Virus record (IMG/VR): IMGVR_UViG_3300005518_000437
Location: 1 to 27,140 of that record
Origin: a virus
Length of the DNA: 27,140 nucleotides
Direction: 5' to 3' (one strand)
The translations under genes and the position numbers were made by a program. Below the pieces are notes generated by a model. The model worked only from the letters and a program-made list of their open reading frames with translations, had not been told where the DNA came from and did not search any database. Position 1 is the first letter of the stretch, and every line of letters starts with the position of its first letter. This document shows positions 1 through 6,014 of the stretch, one piece after another.

Positions 1-240
1 CTAAGACTTGCCCACTAGCTTATCAATAATCTCATGCGGGTCCGCTTGCAAGACTCGTGTGATGTCAAGTAACTCCACCACGTCGAGTCTCCGTTCCCCG
101 CGTTCATACTTCGAAACAAACGACTGAGGCTTCTTGAGCTTGACGGCCAGTTGATTTTGAGAGAGACCCTTCTGTTCACGCAGGGAGATGAGGATTGAGA
201 GCAGGAGCCTGTATCGTTTGGTAAAGACCGAGTGCGTCAC
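1..240 (-). CDS. XRE-family (Cro/CI-like) transcriptional regulator
   Basis: A small DNA-binding repressor of the XRE helix-turn-helix family, about 79 residues from the GTG at 240. The run LREQKGLSQNQLAVKLKKP followed by QSFVSKYERGERRLDVVEL is the classic five-helix XRE core, with the recognition helix at QSFVSKYE. The frame is open upstream to a TTG at 393, but the extra 51 residues are basic and low in coding character, so I prefer the GTG at 240. No Shine-Dalgarno precedes it. A -10-like TATATT on the minus strand at 253-248 would place the transcript start almost on the GTG, so the mRNA may be leaderless. The gene diverges from the double-HTH gene at 634; together they resemble a phage immunity switch. 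The family call is solid; the role and start are inferred. Confidence 0.8.
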   Translation of the reverse strand: MTHSVFTKRYRLLLSILISLREQKGLSQNQLAVKLKKPQSFVSKYERGERRLDVVELLDITRVLQADPHEIIDKLVGKS

Positions 241-517
241 CCGACGAATATAAAACCTAAAACGGGTTGAACCCAAAACGGGTTTGGCATAAACTGACAA
301 TCGCTTTAGCGGCTTAGAGGGTGTGCCGCACGCATGGCTCCCAGGAACCTCGCGGCGCGTGTGCCCTCTCTTTTTTTTGCGGACGCTTAACAAGATTTTC
401 AGAACTGTCTATACATGTATTTATTTTCGTGAAAGTATTCACAGAAAATCGTTCTGACCCCATCATGGAGACTAGGGCAACGAGCGACGAGCTAAAAGGG
501 GTTTGCATAAGGGAGTT

Positions 518-545
518 AAAAGGGCAATTAATTGACGGCCCTTTT
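518..545 (+). promoter_or_regulatory. Hairpin enclosing a -35 box
   Basis: AAAAGGGC (518-525) and GCCCTTTT (538-545) form a perfect 8-bp inverted repeat around a 12-nt interval that contains the TTGACG -35 hexamer of the rightward promoter. As DNA it could be an operator; as RNA it resembles an intrinsic terminator for any transcript entering from the left. Both readings are possible. Confidence 0.45.
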
Positions 546-560
546 CTTTAGCAGTATCCT
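532..560 (+). promoter_or_regulatory. Sigma70-type promoter for the double-HTH gene
   Basis: TTGACG at 532-537 (5 of 6 consensus), an exact 17-nt spacer, and TATCCT at 555-560 (4 of 6). Transcription would begin near 567, giving a leader of about 65 nt before the ATG at 634. The only reasonable promoter seen in this gap for the rightward gene. Confidence 0.45.
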
Positions 561-633
561 CGACTTGGCCTAAAAATAAAACGAACAGGAATCCTCGTCT
601 GCAATAGGACTTGAGTTCAGGAGAGGTGTGTAT

Positions 634-1155
634 ATGGCACGAGTAGTCTTTGGTAAACAAACACAAGCAGAGCGCCGAGCCTTTGGACACGCGATACGAG
701 TCGCGAGAATCAGGAAGGGTCTCAGGCAGGAAGATTTGGCACCCTATGTGGGATGCGCCAAGTCTCGTATTTCTTTTATTGAAACTGGCAAGAGCACTGT
801 GAGTAGCGAAGAACTAGCGACGCTCGAAAGAGTGTTAGGCAGGATTCGCAAGCGCGAGCGATGCTCCTTGGCCGAGTTTGGGCGAACCGTACGGCGACAG
901 AGAGTTCGGGCGGGCCGGTCGGTAAATGAGGTTGCGGCCGAATTAGATATCTGGGCGGACAGGCTCACGCGAATCGAACTCGGCCAACACAAGCCGCGAC
1001 CCAGCGAGAAGGCTAGGCTCGAAAAACTACTAGGCGTCAAGCTACCCGAGCCCGAGGACTACGCCAGAATCTATCCGACGAAGCGCTCGACCACTACCAA
1101 GCAGAGAACAGGGCGACGGCCAGCCCAACGGCTCCGCACAAGCGGTAGCTTATGA
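634..1155 (+). CDS. Regulator with two tandem XRE-type HTH domains
   Basis: A 173-residue protein with two helix-turn-helix domains in series. The first spans about residues 17-70 (IRVARIRKGLRQEDLA, then SRISFIETGKS). The second spans about 79-135 (LAEFGRTVRRQRVRAGRS, then ADRLTRIELGQHKP). The C-terminal 35 residues are basic and probably disordered. The ATG at 634 is chosen over the in-frame GTG at 628 because AGGAG at 619-623 is well placed for it. The second domain has W-A-D-R in the turn where an XRE domain usually has a small polar residue, so it may be degenerate. It diverges from the single-HTH gene at 1-240 and lies just upstream of the replication initiator, the position expected of an early regulator. 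Target sites are unknown. Confidence 0.8.
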   Translation: MARVVFGKQTQAERRAFGHAIRVARIRKGLRQEDLAPYVGCAKSRISFIETGKSTVSSEELATLERVLGRIRKRERCSLAEFGRTVRRQRVRAGRSVNEVAAELDIWADRLTRIELGQHKPRPSEKARLEKLLGVKLPEPEDYARIYPTKRSTTTKQRTGRRPAQRLRTSGSL

Positions 1156-1185
1156 GGTCTGTTCGAGGTTGTCGCTAAATAACGA

Positions 1186-1228
1186 AGACCGTCACGGGTC
1201 TAAGCCGCGACGGTCTCAATTTCGAAAT
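1186..1228 (+). promoter_or_regulatory. Inverted repeat and palindrome upstream of the initiator gene
   Basis: AGACCGTC (1186-1193) and GACGGTCT (1209-1216) are a perfect 8-bp inverted repeat with a 15-nt loop, followed by the 10-bp palindrome ATTTCGAAAT (1219-1228). Both lie in the 121-nt gap before the initiator start at 1277. No U-tract follows, so an operator or leader structure is likelier than a terminator. Confidence 0.4.
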
Positions 1229-1276
1229 CGAATGGAGAGTCTGTACTACAAAACACATACCCCAAAAGGAGTGCAT

Positions 1277-2539
1277 ATGCTTACTAAACAGAGTTTACCA
1301 AATTCCAAAATTAGCGTCTATAGATTGCCGAAAGACTCGGACAACAGGTTTGCTATGGTTGATAGAAGATTCCTTTCAGATGACCATCTTAGCTGGGAGG
1401 CCAAGGGACTACTCGTCTACTTGCTCTCAATGCCGAACGACTGGTCGTTCCATCCAAAAGAAATCCGAACGCATGGGCCAGCGGGCAGGGACAAATTCAG
1501 TCGGATGCTCAGAGAGCTTGAGTGCGCTGGTTATATCAGGCGCTCCAAATGGCGGGATGCGTCCGGAAAGTGGCGCTGGGCATGGGAGGTGTTTGAATCG
1601 CCTGAGTTGTCGGAATCAGCATATTTTGAAGAATTCACCGAGACGGAAAACCCGTCAGTGGCGAATTTTGAAAAATCCACCGTGACTGAAAAACCGTTTA
1701 CGGTAAAACCGTCACCGGAAAAACCGTTTACGGAAGACCCGTTTACGGAGAACCCGTCAATATACTTAGACTGTCAGACTAATACTGATTCGACTAATAC
1801 TGATTGGACTAATACTGAGGCACAGAGAGGGGACAATTTCATGCACGATACTGCTGTGCATGAAATTGGCGGGCCTACGCTTGTGCACGAAGACGTGCCC
1901 GGCGCGAGCCCGCAACCTGTAGCCGACCTAGACCTTTCAAATTCTCGTTCGTTCTTCGCTGCTGACTCGGTATCCAGCATCGAAAGTAGGAATGTTTCTT
2001 CCTTAGAGGTAAAACCGTTCGTATCGACGGCATCTGTAGCAACAAGTGATACGGCCGCTGCGCCCGCGAATGTAATGCAGATTTCTTCTGTGCTTCAAGC
2101 CATAGCCACGTCTGCGGCCGAAGCTTCCGTTAGCCCCAACGCATACATGCCTCAGGGCGCGGCGTCTGGGGGCGATTCTCGGCAGACACTAACAGTTGAG
2201 GCTGAGGCTGCACGCGAAAACACGAGAGATGACTTTAACGAGCGTGCTGAGGCCCGTCGTGCGGCTGTTAACAAGGCACTCGCCATCGCCGGTTTTAACA
2301 GCGTTGAAGGAGAGCAGGATGCATACGAGCGGGGCGAAGGTGAGGAGCGCGTTGTCATTCGCCGGGCCTTTGGTAGCTGGCGTGTTTACGCAACAACAAT
2401 CAGTAGTTTGACTGGCAAGTCGATTTTGGTTTTGGAGACGCAGCACGATACGGTGGAGCTAGCAATCGACGCAACAGCCCGCAACAACATTGACTCCGGG
2501 TATACAAGTGTTGACGCGGCAACAGCGGTCGCTGCATAA
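1277..2539 (+). CDS. Phage replication initiator-like HTH protein
   Basis: A 420-residue protein whose N-terminal 110 residues form the winged-HTH domain of phage/plasmid replication proteins. It has the typical start VDRRFLSDDHLSWEAKGLLV, then a segment on one-by-one gene activation by helix packing (GRDKFSRMLRELECAGYI) that matches DnaD/RepA-type initiator domains. Residues 119-161 are degenerate five-residue repeats (EKPFT, EDPFT), followed by TNTDSTNTDWTNTE at 168-181. Such Asn/Thr tracts are usual in this family. The remainder is Ala-rich and probably disordered, with a possible small domain after residue 340. The ATG at 1277 follows AGGAG at 1267-1271; an in-frame ATG at 1169 has no comparable site. 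Its coding DNA holds the iteron-like repeats at 1680-1820. A role in origin binding is inferred from the family and the repeats. Confidence 0.72.
   Translation: MLTKQSLPNSKISVYRLPKDSDNRFAMVDRRFLSDDHLSWEAKGLLVYLLSMPNDWSFHPKEIRTHGPAGRDKFSRMLRELECAGYIRRSKWRDASGKWRWAWEVFESPELSESAYFEEFTETENPSVANFEKSTVTEKPFTVKPSPEKPFTEDPFTENPSIYLDCQTNTDSTNTDWTNTEAQRGDNFMHDTAVHEIGGPTLVHEDVPGASPQPVADLDLSNSRSFFAADSVSSIESRNVSSLEVKPFVSTASVATSDTAAAPANVMQISSVLQAIATSAAEASVSPNAYMPQGAASGGDSRQTLTVEAEAARENTRDDFNERAEARRAAVNKALAIAGFNSVEGEQDAYERGEGEERVVIRRAFGSWRVYATTISSLTGKSILVLETQHDTVELAIDATARNNIDSGYTSVDAATAVAA
1652..1759 (+). repeat. 15-bp periodic CCGTTTACGG repeats (iteron-like array 1)
   Basis: CCGTTTACGG occurs exactly at 1694-1703, 1724-1733 and 1739-1748. 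A variant CCGTCACCGG at 1709-1718 and the partial CCGTCA at 1754-1759 keep a strict 15-nt period; weaker copies lie at 1652-1661 and near 1680. Each core is itself an inverted repeat (CCGT-TT-ACGG). The spacing gives pentapeptide repeats in the initiator. Similarity to origin iterons within an initiator gene, as in lambda O, is an inference. Confidence 0.6.
1777..1820 (+). repeat. Three 15-bp direct repeats GACTAATACTGATT (array 2)
   Basis: GACTAATACTGA recurs at 1777, 1792 and 1807 with a 15-nt period; the first two copies share 14 of 15 bases. The unit is A+T-rich and sits immediately downstream of the CCGTTTACGG array, like an unwinding element beside iterons. It encodes the TNTDSTNTDWTNTE tract. 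Confidence 0.6.
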
Positions 2540-2767
2540 CACTCGCGATGCCGAGTCAACGCAAAACTATTGACTGCATATTCTATAATCGAGGTAGGTT
2601 AGAGCTTTAGTTTCATTTGAAGTGCAGTGCAGGCCGGTGGTCCCACACCGAACATCGTATAACTGAATAACTCGCAATCCCGACCACGGTCGGTCTGGGT
2701 TTCCAGCCAAGGTATTGCCACCGCGAAAAATCTGAACAGTCGAGGTGTGCCTAACACTAGGAGACGC
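2540..2767 (+). promoter_or_regulatory. Intergenic region with a -10-like element and a palindrome
   Basis: These 228 nt hold no supported gene. A perfect TATAAT at 2584-2589 could be a -10 element, although no good -35 lies 16-18 nt upstream. CCGACC-AC-GGTCGG at 2680-2693 is a 14-bp palindrome that could be an operator between the replication gene and the small paralog pair. Confidence 0.3.
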
Positions 2768-3124
2768 ATGGCACGAAATCTGAGTCGAAGCAGGCGCAAA
2801 GAAATCAGAGCGAAGAAGAAACAGTCATACGTGTTGGAGCATCAGCGGGAACTCGCTGAAGCGGCGCGTAAGCGCTATCTACTGATGCTCGACCCAGAGA
2901 CAAATCGCACACAGCTACGCAGCCTTGAACGAAGCACGCCGGCATTCGGTTTGCGAGCCGCGTTCGGCGCGATGATGGAGCGGGTGTTTAGGTATGCGCC
3001 CACTCCGATACCTACATGCGACATCGAGCACTTTAGATTTCATACCGTTGATTGTACGGACGACTACTCCGAGATGTTACTGCGCTGGCATCAGGCAAGA
3101 CTCTTAGAGAGACAGGCGGCTTAG
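2768..3124 (+). CDS. Small protein of unknown function, paralog A
   Basis: A 118-residue protein that I do not recognise. The ATG at 2768 follows AGGAG at 2759-2763; an in-frame GTG at 2747 lacks a site. The first 45 residues are strongly basic with runs such as SRSRRKEIRAKKKQ, suggesting nucleic-acid contact. The C-terminal half aligns with the next gene: GLRAAFGAMMERVFRYAPTP then CDIEHFRF here, against GLTASIGRVLQRAKMYTPPF then HDIRFFRF there. Both then continue with an acidic stretch (DCTDDYSEM; ELTDDPEEM) and an amphipathic helix. The gene pair therefore arose by duplication. Location in the early/regulatory block suggests a regulatory or replication-linked role, without direct support. 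Confidence 0.65.
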   Translation: MARNLSRSRRKEIRAKKKQSYVLEHQRELAEAARKRYLLMLDPETNRTQLRSLERSTPAFGLRAAFGAMMERVFRYAPTPIPTCDIEHFRFHTVDCTDDYSEMLLRWHQARLLERQAA

Positions 3125-3140
3125 GTTCCCACCCAAGGGC

Positions 3141-3187
3141 CGGGAGCGGGTTCTCACGTAACTATACACTCAAAACTCTCGCTCCCG
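3141..3187 (+). other. Stem-loop in the gap before paralog B
   Basis: CGGGAGCG (3141-3148) pairs with CGCTCCCG (3180-3187) across a 31-nt loop; one G-U and one G-C pair can extend it inward. It ends 10 nt before the ATG at 3198, which has no Shine-Dalgarno, so the structure could influence initiation. Confidence 0.4.
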
Positions 3188-3197
3188 TCCGTCCACT

Positions 3198-3527
3198 ATG
3201 CGCAAGAAAGAGCACTTCATTAATCCCAGCCACCAGCGCGGCATTGACGAGAGGTTGCGCCGTAGCTTTCGCGTTGTTTTCGATGTGAACCACAAGGCTG
3301 AAGTTTACTCGGTTGAAGAACGTGGGAAAGCATATGGCCTGACCGCGAGCATCGGGCGCGTGCTACAGCGGGCGAAGATGTATACCCCGCCCTTCCTCAC
3401 GGCTCACGATATTAGGTTCTTCAGATTCGAAGACAGCGAGCTAACGGACGACCCCGAAGAAATGCAACGTCGCTTTGCGCGGGCTCACGAATTCGAAACA
3501 AGGCTCCGAAAGCTTTTTGGCATATGA
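3198..3527 (+). CDS. Small protein of unknown function, paralog B
   Basis: A 109-residue protein, paralogous to the one encoded at 2768-3124 over about 80 residues. The shared core runs from a beta-like FRVVFDV segment through YGLTASIGRVLQRAKMY to HDIRFFRFEDSELTDD. The N-terminal basic tail of paralog A is shorter here (MRKKEHFINPSHQR). The start at 3198 lacks a Shine-Dalgarno; a hairpin sits directly upstream. The TGA at 3525-3527 abuts the ATG of the four-HTH gene, so the two are probably translationally coupled and may work together. Function unknown. Confidence 0.65.
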   Translation: MRKKEHFINPSHQRGIDERLRRSFRVVFDVNHKAEVYSVEERGKAYGLTASIGRVLQRAKMYTPPFLTAHDIRFFRFEDSELTDDPEEMQRRFARAHEFETRLRKLFGI

Positions 3528-4832
3528 ATGACAACCTCGGCTGCTCAGGCTCCACAGGCTCAACAACGCATACTGGTCACTACCCTAGAAGCCGCAGCGA
3601 GACTCGGTGTTACTAGATACTCATTTCTCAAGTGGGTGCAGCACGGTGTCATAAGGCCCGTCATTAGGGGCAGGCGCGGTGGCAGTAAGCCGCGACCCCA
3701 TCAGTTTGACCTTGAAGAAGTTTTAAAGCTTGCGCGCACCACTCAACGGATAAAGCCGACTCGTAAGGTCACAGACGATGACCTCGTGACCACCCGACAG
3801 ATACACGAGCTTTTCGGTGTAAGCCCAACCACACTTTGGAAGCGTGTTAGGGCGGGCACACTGGAAGTAGTTGCACATCGCGCAACGGGGGTTGGGAAAG
3901 GCCGCACAAACTTCTATCGCATGGCAGATGTTCAGCGAGTTGTCGCTGAGATAGGCGGAGCCGATAGCTTAGCTAGGACTCCCACCCTCGTTTCGATTCT
4001 CGAAGCAAGCGCGATGTTGGGCATCAAACAGCGAACCCTCGAATCCTGGAAAACGAAGGGCTGGATTACGGCGGTTGCGGCAAAAGAAAAGCACAGACGC
4101 GTCCTCAGGTACGACCTTGAGCAGCTCCGGGCGTTCGTAGCAGACCACACACACGGCAAAGACGATGGCAAGACATCGGACGACACCGTGCTTTCGACAT
4201 ACAGGGCCTCAGAAGCGACCGGCATTTCGAAGCACACGATTGTGCAGTGGCTAAGCAACGGGCTACTACATCCCGTGCGAAAGTGCGCGACGGGCAGCTA
4301 CTACAGAGTCGGCGACCTACGACGGGTCAAGAGCGAAGTCGAACAGCGAACAACTGATGACGAGTACTTCACATTCGCGGCCAGGTATTACTTCACGATG
4401 GGCGATGAGCCGCGTGCCATTGTAACCGCGATGGTTTGTGCCTATGGGGGTGATGAGAGCCCTGAGTATGTGCTGTCTGACGCTATTGCGGCGGTGATGG
4501 CGACTCTGAACTGCGGGATGTCTTGTTGTGCGTCGCTTAATCGTCAACAGCGCATTGAGAAGCTGAAGAGTTTCAATAAGGTCTATGCGCCCGAGCCTCA
4601 CCGATGCTCCACACTCGATTACTCACACAGCCACGCCGATGAGTACGACTCTGTGGATGCTGATGGTGATGGCGATGAGTTCGACTCAGTATTAAGACGA
4701 AACGAGAGTGCGCAAGACGACGCATGGCGGAAAGAACAGCGCGAGTTGTTCTGGCTGCGTCTGAGCGGGAAGTACCGACGATGGGCGGTTGATTACCGTC
4801 AGCGACTTCGTAGCTGCGAAAACGTGATTTAG
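3528..4832 (+). CDS. Protein with four tandem MerR/excisionase-like HTH domains
   Basis: A 434-residue protein built from four winged-HTH units of about 55 residues. They are at 14-70 (VTTLEAAARLGVTRYSFLKW), 84-141 (VTTRQIHELFGVSPTTLWKR), 152-205 (VSILEASAMLGIKQRTLESW) and 219-270 (LSTYRASEATGISKHTIVQW). Each follows the MerR/Xis pattern: an A-x-x-x-G-[VI] turn, a recognition helix ending in W or R, a wing with a basic loop, then a helix beginning with D or D-L. The C-terminal 160 residues are different: a helical segment with a Cys cluster (NCGMSCCASL), an acidic Asp-rich linker at 370-388 and a basic Trp-containing tail. Single-domain excisionases are usual; four in one chain suggests binding to an extended multi-site target. 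It begins immediately after paralog B. Whether it acts as regulator, excisionase or partition protein is unknown. Confidence 0.68.
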   Translation: MTTSAAQAPQAQQRILVTTLEAAARLGVTRYSFLKWVQHGVIRPVIRGRRGGSKPRPHQFDLEEVLKLARTTQRIKPTRKVTDDDLVTTRQIHELFGVSPTTLWKRVRAGTLEVVAHRATGVGKGRTNFYRMADVQRVVAEIGGADSLARTPTLVSILEASAMLGIKQRTLESWKTKGWITAVAAKEKHRRVLRYDLEQLRAFVADHTHGKDDGKTSDDTVLSTYRASEATGISKHTIVQWLSNGLLHPVRKCATGSYYRVGDLRRVKSEVEQRTTDDEYFTFAARYYFTMGDEPRAIVTAMVCAYGGDESPEYVLSDAIAAVMATLNCGMSCCASLNRQQRIEKLKSFNKVYAPEPHRCSTLDYSHSHADEYDSVDADGDGDEFDSVLRRNESAQDDAWRKEQRELFWLRLSGKYRRWAVDYRQRLRSCENVI

Positions 4833-4936
4833 CGCGGTGGCTCTCTGTCGCTGACAAGGGGGCCAGACCAGAGGGCTGCCGTGCTTGGTTTATGGGCTTG
4901 AGTAGTGGGTGTTATCGGGAATTCAGGGGGCTGACG

Positions 4937-5155
4937 ATGATGCCCGGCGCAACTCAAGCCCACCCAATCCTCAGCACGATTATGTACGAAACAGAATGTT
5001 TGCATTTTGACGGCGCTGTCAACGAGGACAGCTATCGGATGCTGTGTTACCTGCCGCTCGGGCATGAGGGCAAGCATGAATATGCGCCCTATCTCGAAGC
5101 CGAGGGATTTGAAGACTGGGTAGAAAAAGTTATTCCGGCGAAGGCACGCCTGTGA
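4937..5155 (+). CDS. Small Cys/His (putative zinc-binding) protein
   Basis: A 72-residue protein. The ATG at 4937 is preferred over an upstream in-frame ATG at 4892 because AGGGGG at 4925-4930 is ideally placed. It contains C-x-H near the middle (ECLHFDG) followed by CYLPLGHEGKHEY. The C-x(n)-P-x-GHEG-x-H pattern recurs in many small phage proteins and is probably a zinc site made by C, H and the two later ligands. No partner or substrate is evident. It ends 8 nt before the start of the first beta-rich gene, whose Shine-Dalgarno overlaps its stop codon. Confidence 0.6.
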   Translation: MMPGATQAHPILSTIMYETECLHFDGAVNEDSYRMLCYLPLGHEGKHEYAPYLEAEGFEDWVEKVIPAKARL

Positions 5156-5163
5156 GGTAAGAA

Positions 5164-5652
5164 TTGAAACCAGATGGATATGTCTATGCGGTGCGGTTGG
5201 CACCAACAGCGATTACGGCAGCAAAGACCCTGATACAAATCAAGACGGGTGCTGCACCCATAGAAATCGTCATGGCGCGTGTCTACCAAGTAACTAAGAC
5301 CGCCTCGGAACTACTAAACATCCAACTCATTCAATACACTGGCTCACCGACTGCTGGCACCGTGACGAGCTTCACGCCCCAACCGCTCTCGCCAAACGAC
5401 GTGGCCGCGCTCGCCGTTGGTAGTACCTCGGCTACTGGGGTGAATGCGACGGCAGAACCGACAGGCGGCACCGCGAATGTTCTTGATGAGACAGCCTGGA
5501 ACGTGGTGAACGGCGAATGGATGCATTTGCCAGTCCCAGAGTCCCGCATATGGGTTGCACAGGGCGGCAAGCTGTTTACGTTGAAACTCAATACTGCCCC
5601 AGCGGCATCAATGACCATTGGTTGCGTGGTGCACGTCGTTGAGTATCAATGA
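5164..5652 (+). CDS. Beta-rich phage protein, probable virion component
   Basis: A 162-residue protein starting at a TTG, supported by GAGGTAAG at 5153-5160. The first ATG in frame, at 5272, would remove a conserved-looking beta segment. The chain is rich in Thr, Val and Ala with alternating hydrophobics (AAKTLIQIKTGAAPIEIVMA; SMTIGCVVHVVEY), and the region TAEPTGGTANVLDETAWNVV then WMHLPVPESRIWV recalls a family I know from phage structural loci. Its stop overlaps the next start in ATGA. It precedes the terminase genes, so it would be made at the start of the late transcript. A surface or decoration role is inferred. Confidence 0.6.
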   Translation: MKPDGYVYAVRLAPTAITAAKTLIQIKTGAAPIEIVMARVYQVTKTASELLNIQLIQYTGSPTAGTVTSFTPQPLSPNDVAALAVGSTSATGVNATAEPTGGTANVLDETAWNVVNGEWMHLPVPESRIWVAQGGKLFTLKLNTAPAASMTIGCVVHVVEYQ

Positions 5653-6014
5653 GAGCTGGCGCAACTCAACACCAAACCGGCGGGGCGGGCGCACTTACAG
5701 TAAAGGGCTGGCGGCTCTATTACGGCGACGGCAGTACAGTCGATAGCCGAAACACCGCATGGCAACAAGCAAGGAACGATAACGTACAGGCCCTCATAGT
5801 TTTCTATAATGAGTGTTACGAAATCTGGGAGGGCGCACACCTAAAGAGTTATCCCTACAGCAAGGTCTATTGCCAGCAAGACTACTACTGGCTGTACGGC
5901 GCTGGGACCGCCGAGGATGCTAGGACCCAGCAGCACATAAAGCGGGGTAGGCTGCTGAAAGATGACGAGTGGTGGGCACTCTATGACCGCATTCATAACG
6001 ATTTGATTTTCTAA
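5649..6014 (+). CDS. Conserved phage protein, Trp/Tyr-rich
   Basis: A 121-residue protein overlapping the previous gene by ATGA and the next by TAATG. The core begins VKGWRLYYGDGSTVDSR and continues through VQALIVFYNECYEIW, DYYWLYGAGT and a C-terminal helix with RGRLLKDDEWWALYDR. This arrangement is familiar from phage structural neighbourhoods, where its function is not known. The aromatic content and lack of signal peptide or membrane segment suit a small virion or assembly protein. Tight coupling to two beta-rich genes suggests that the three products are needed together. Confidence 0.6.
   Translation: MRAGATQHQTGGAGALTVKGWRLYYGDGSTVDSRNTAWQQARNDNVQALIVFYNECYEIWEGAHLKSYPYSKVYCQQDYYWLYGAGTAEDARTQQHIKRGRLLKDDEWWALYDRIHNDLIF

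Larger units (their letters stand above)
241..633. promoter_or_regulatory. Divergent control region between two XRE regulators
   Basis: This 393-nt gap holds no convincing gene. It contains the direct repeat AAAACGGGTT at 259-268 and 275-284, the perfect inverted repeat GGGTT-G-AACCC at 264-274, and the palindrome ATACATGTAT at 411-420. A rightward promoter and a hairpin lie at 518-560. The repeats next to the leftward gene overlap its probable promoter, which suits autorepression. Operator function is inferred from position and symmetry only. Confidence 0.5.

Noticed and set aside
321-551. Rightward reading frame in the divergent control region
   Set aside because: It has no ribosome site, overlaps the promoter and hairpin, and its sequence lacks coding character.
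472-690. Leftward reading frame across the start of the double-HTH gene
   Set aside because: It overlaps a well-supported gene and its promoter, with no domain.
1169-1276. N-terminal extension of the replication initiator
   Set aside because: The extension covers an inverted repeat and a palindrome; the ATG at 1277 has a strong ribosome site.
1652-1820. CRISPR array
   Set aside because: Repeats are 15-bp periodic and contiguous without unique spacers, and are inside a gene.
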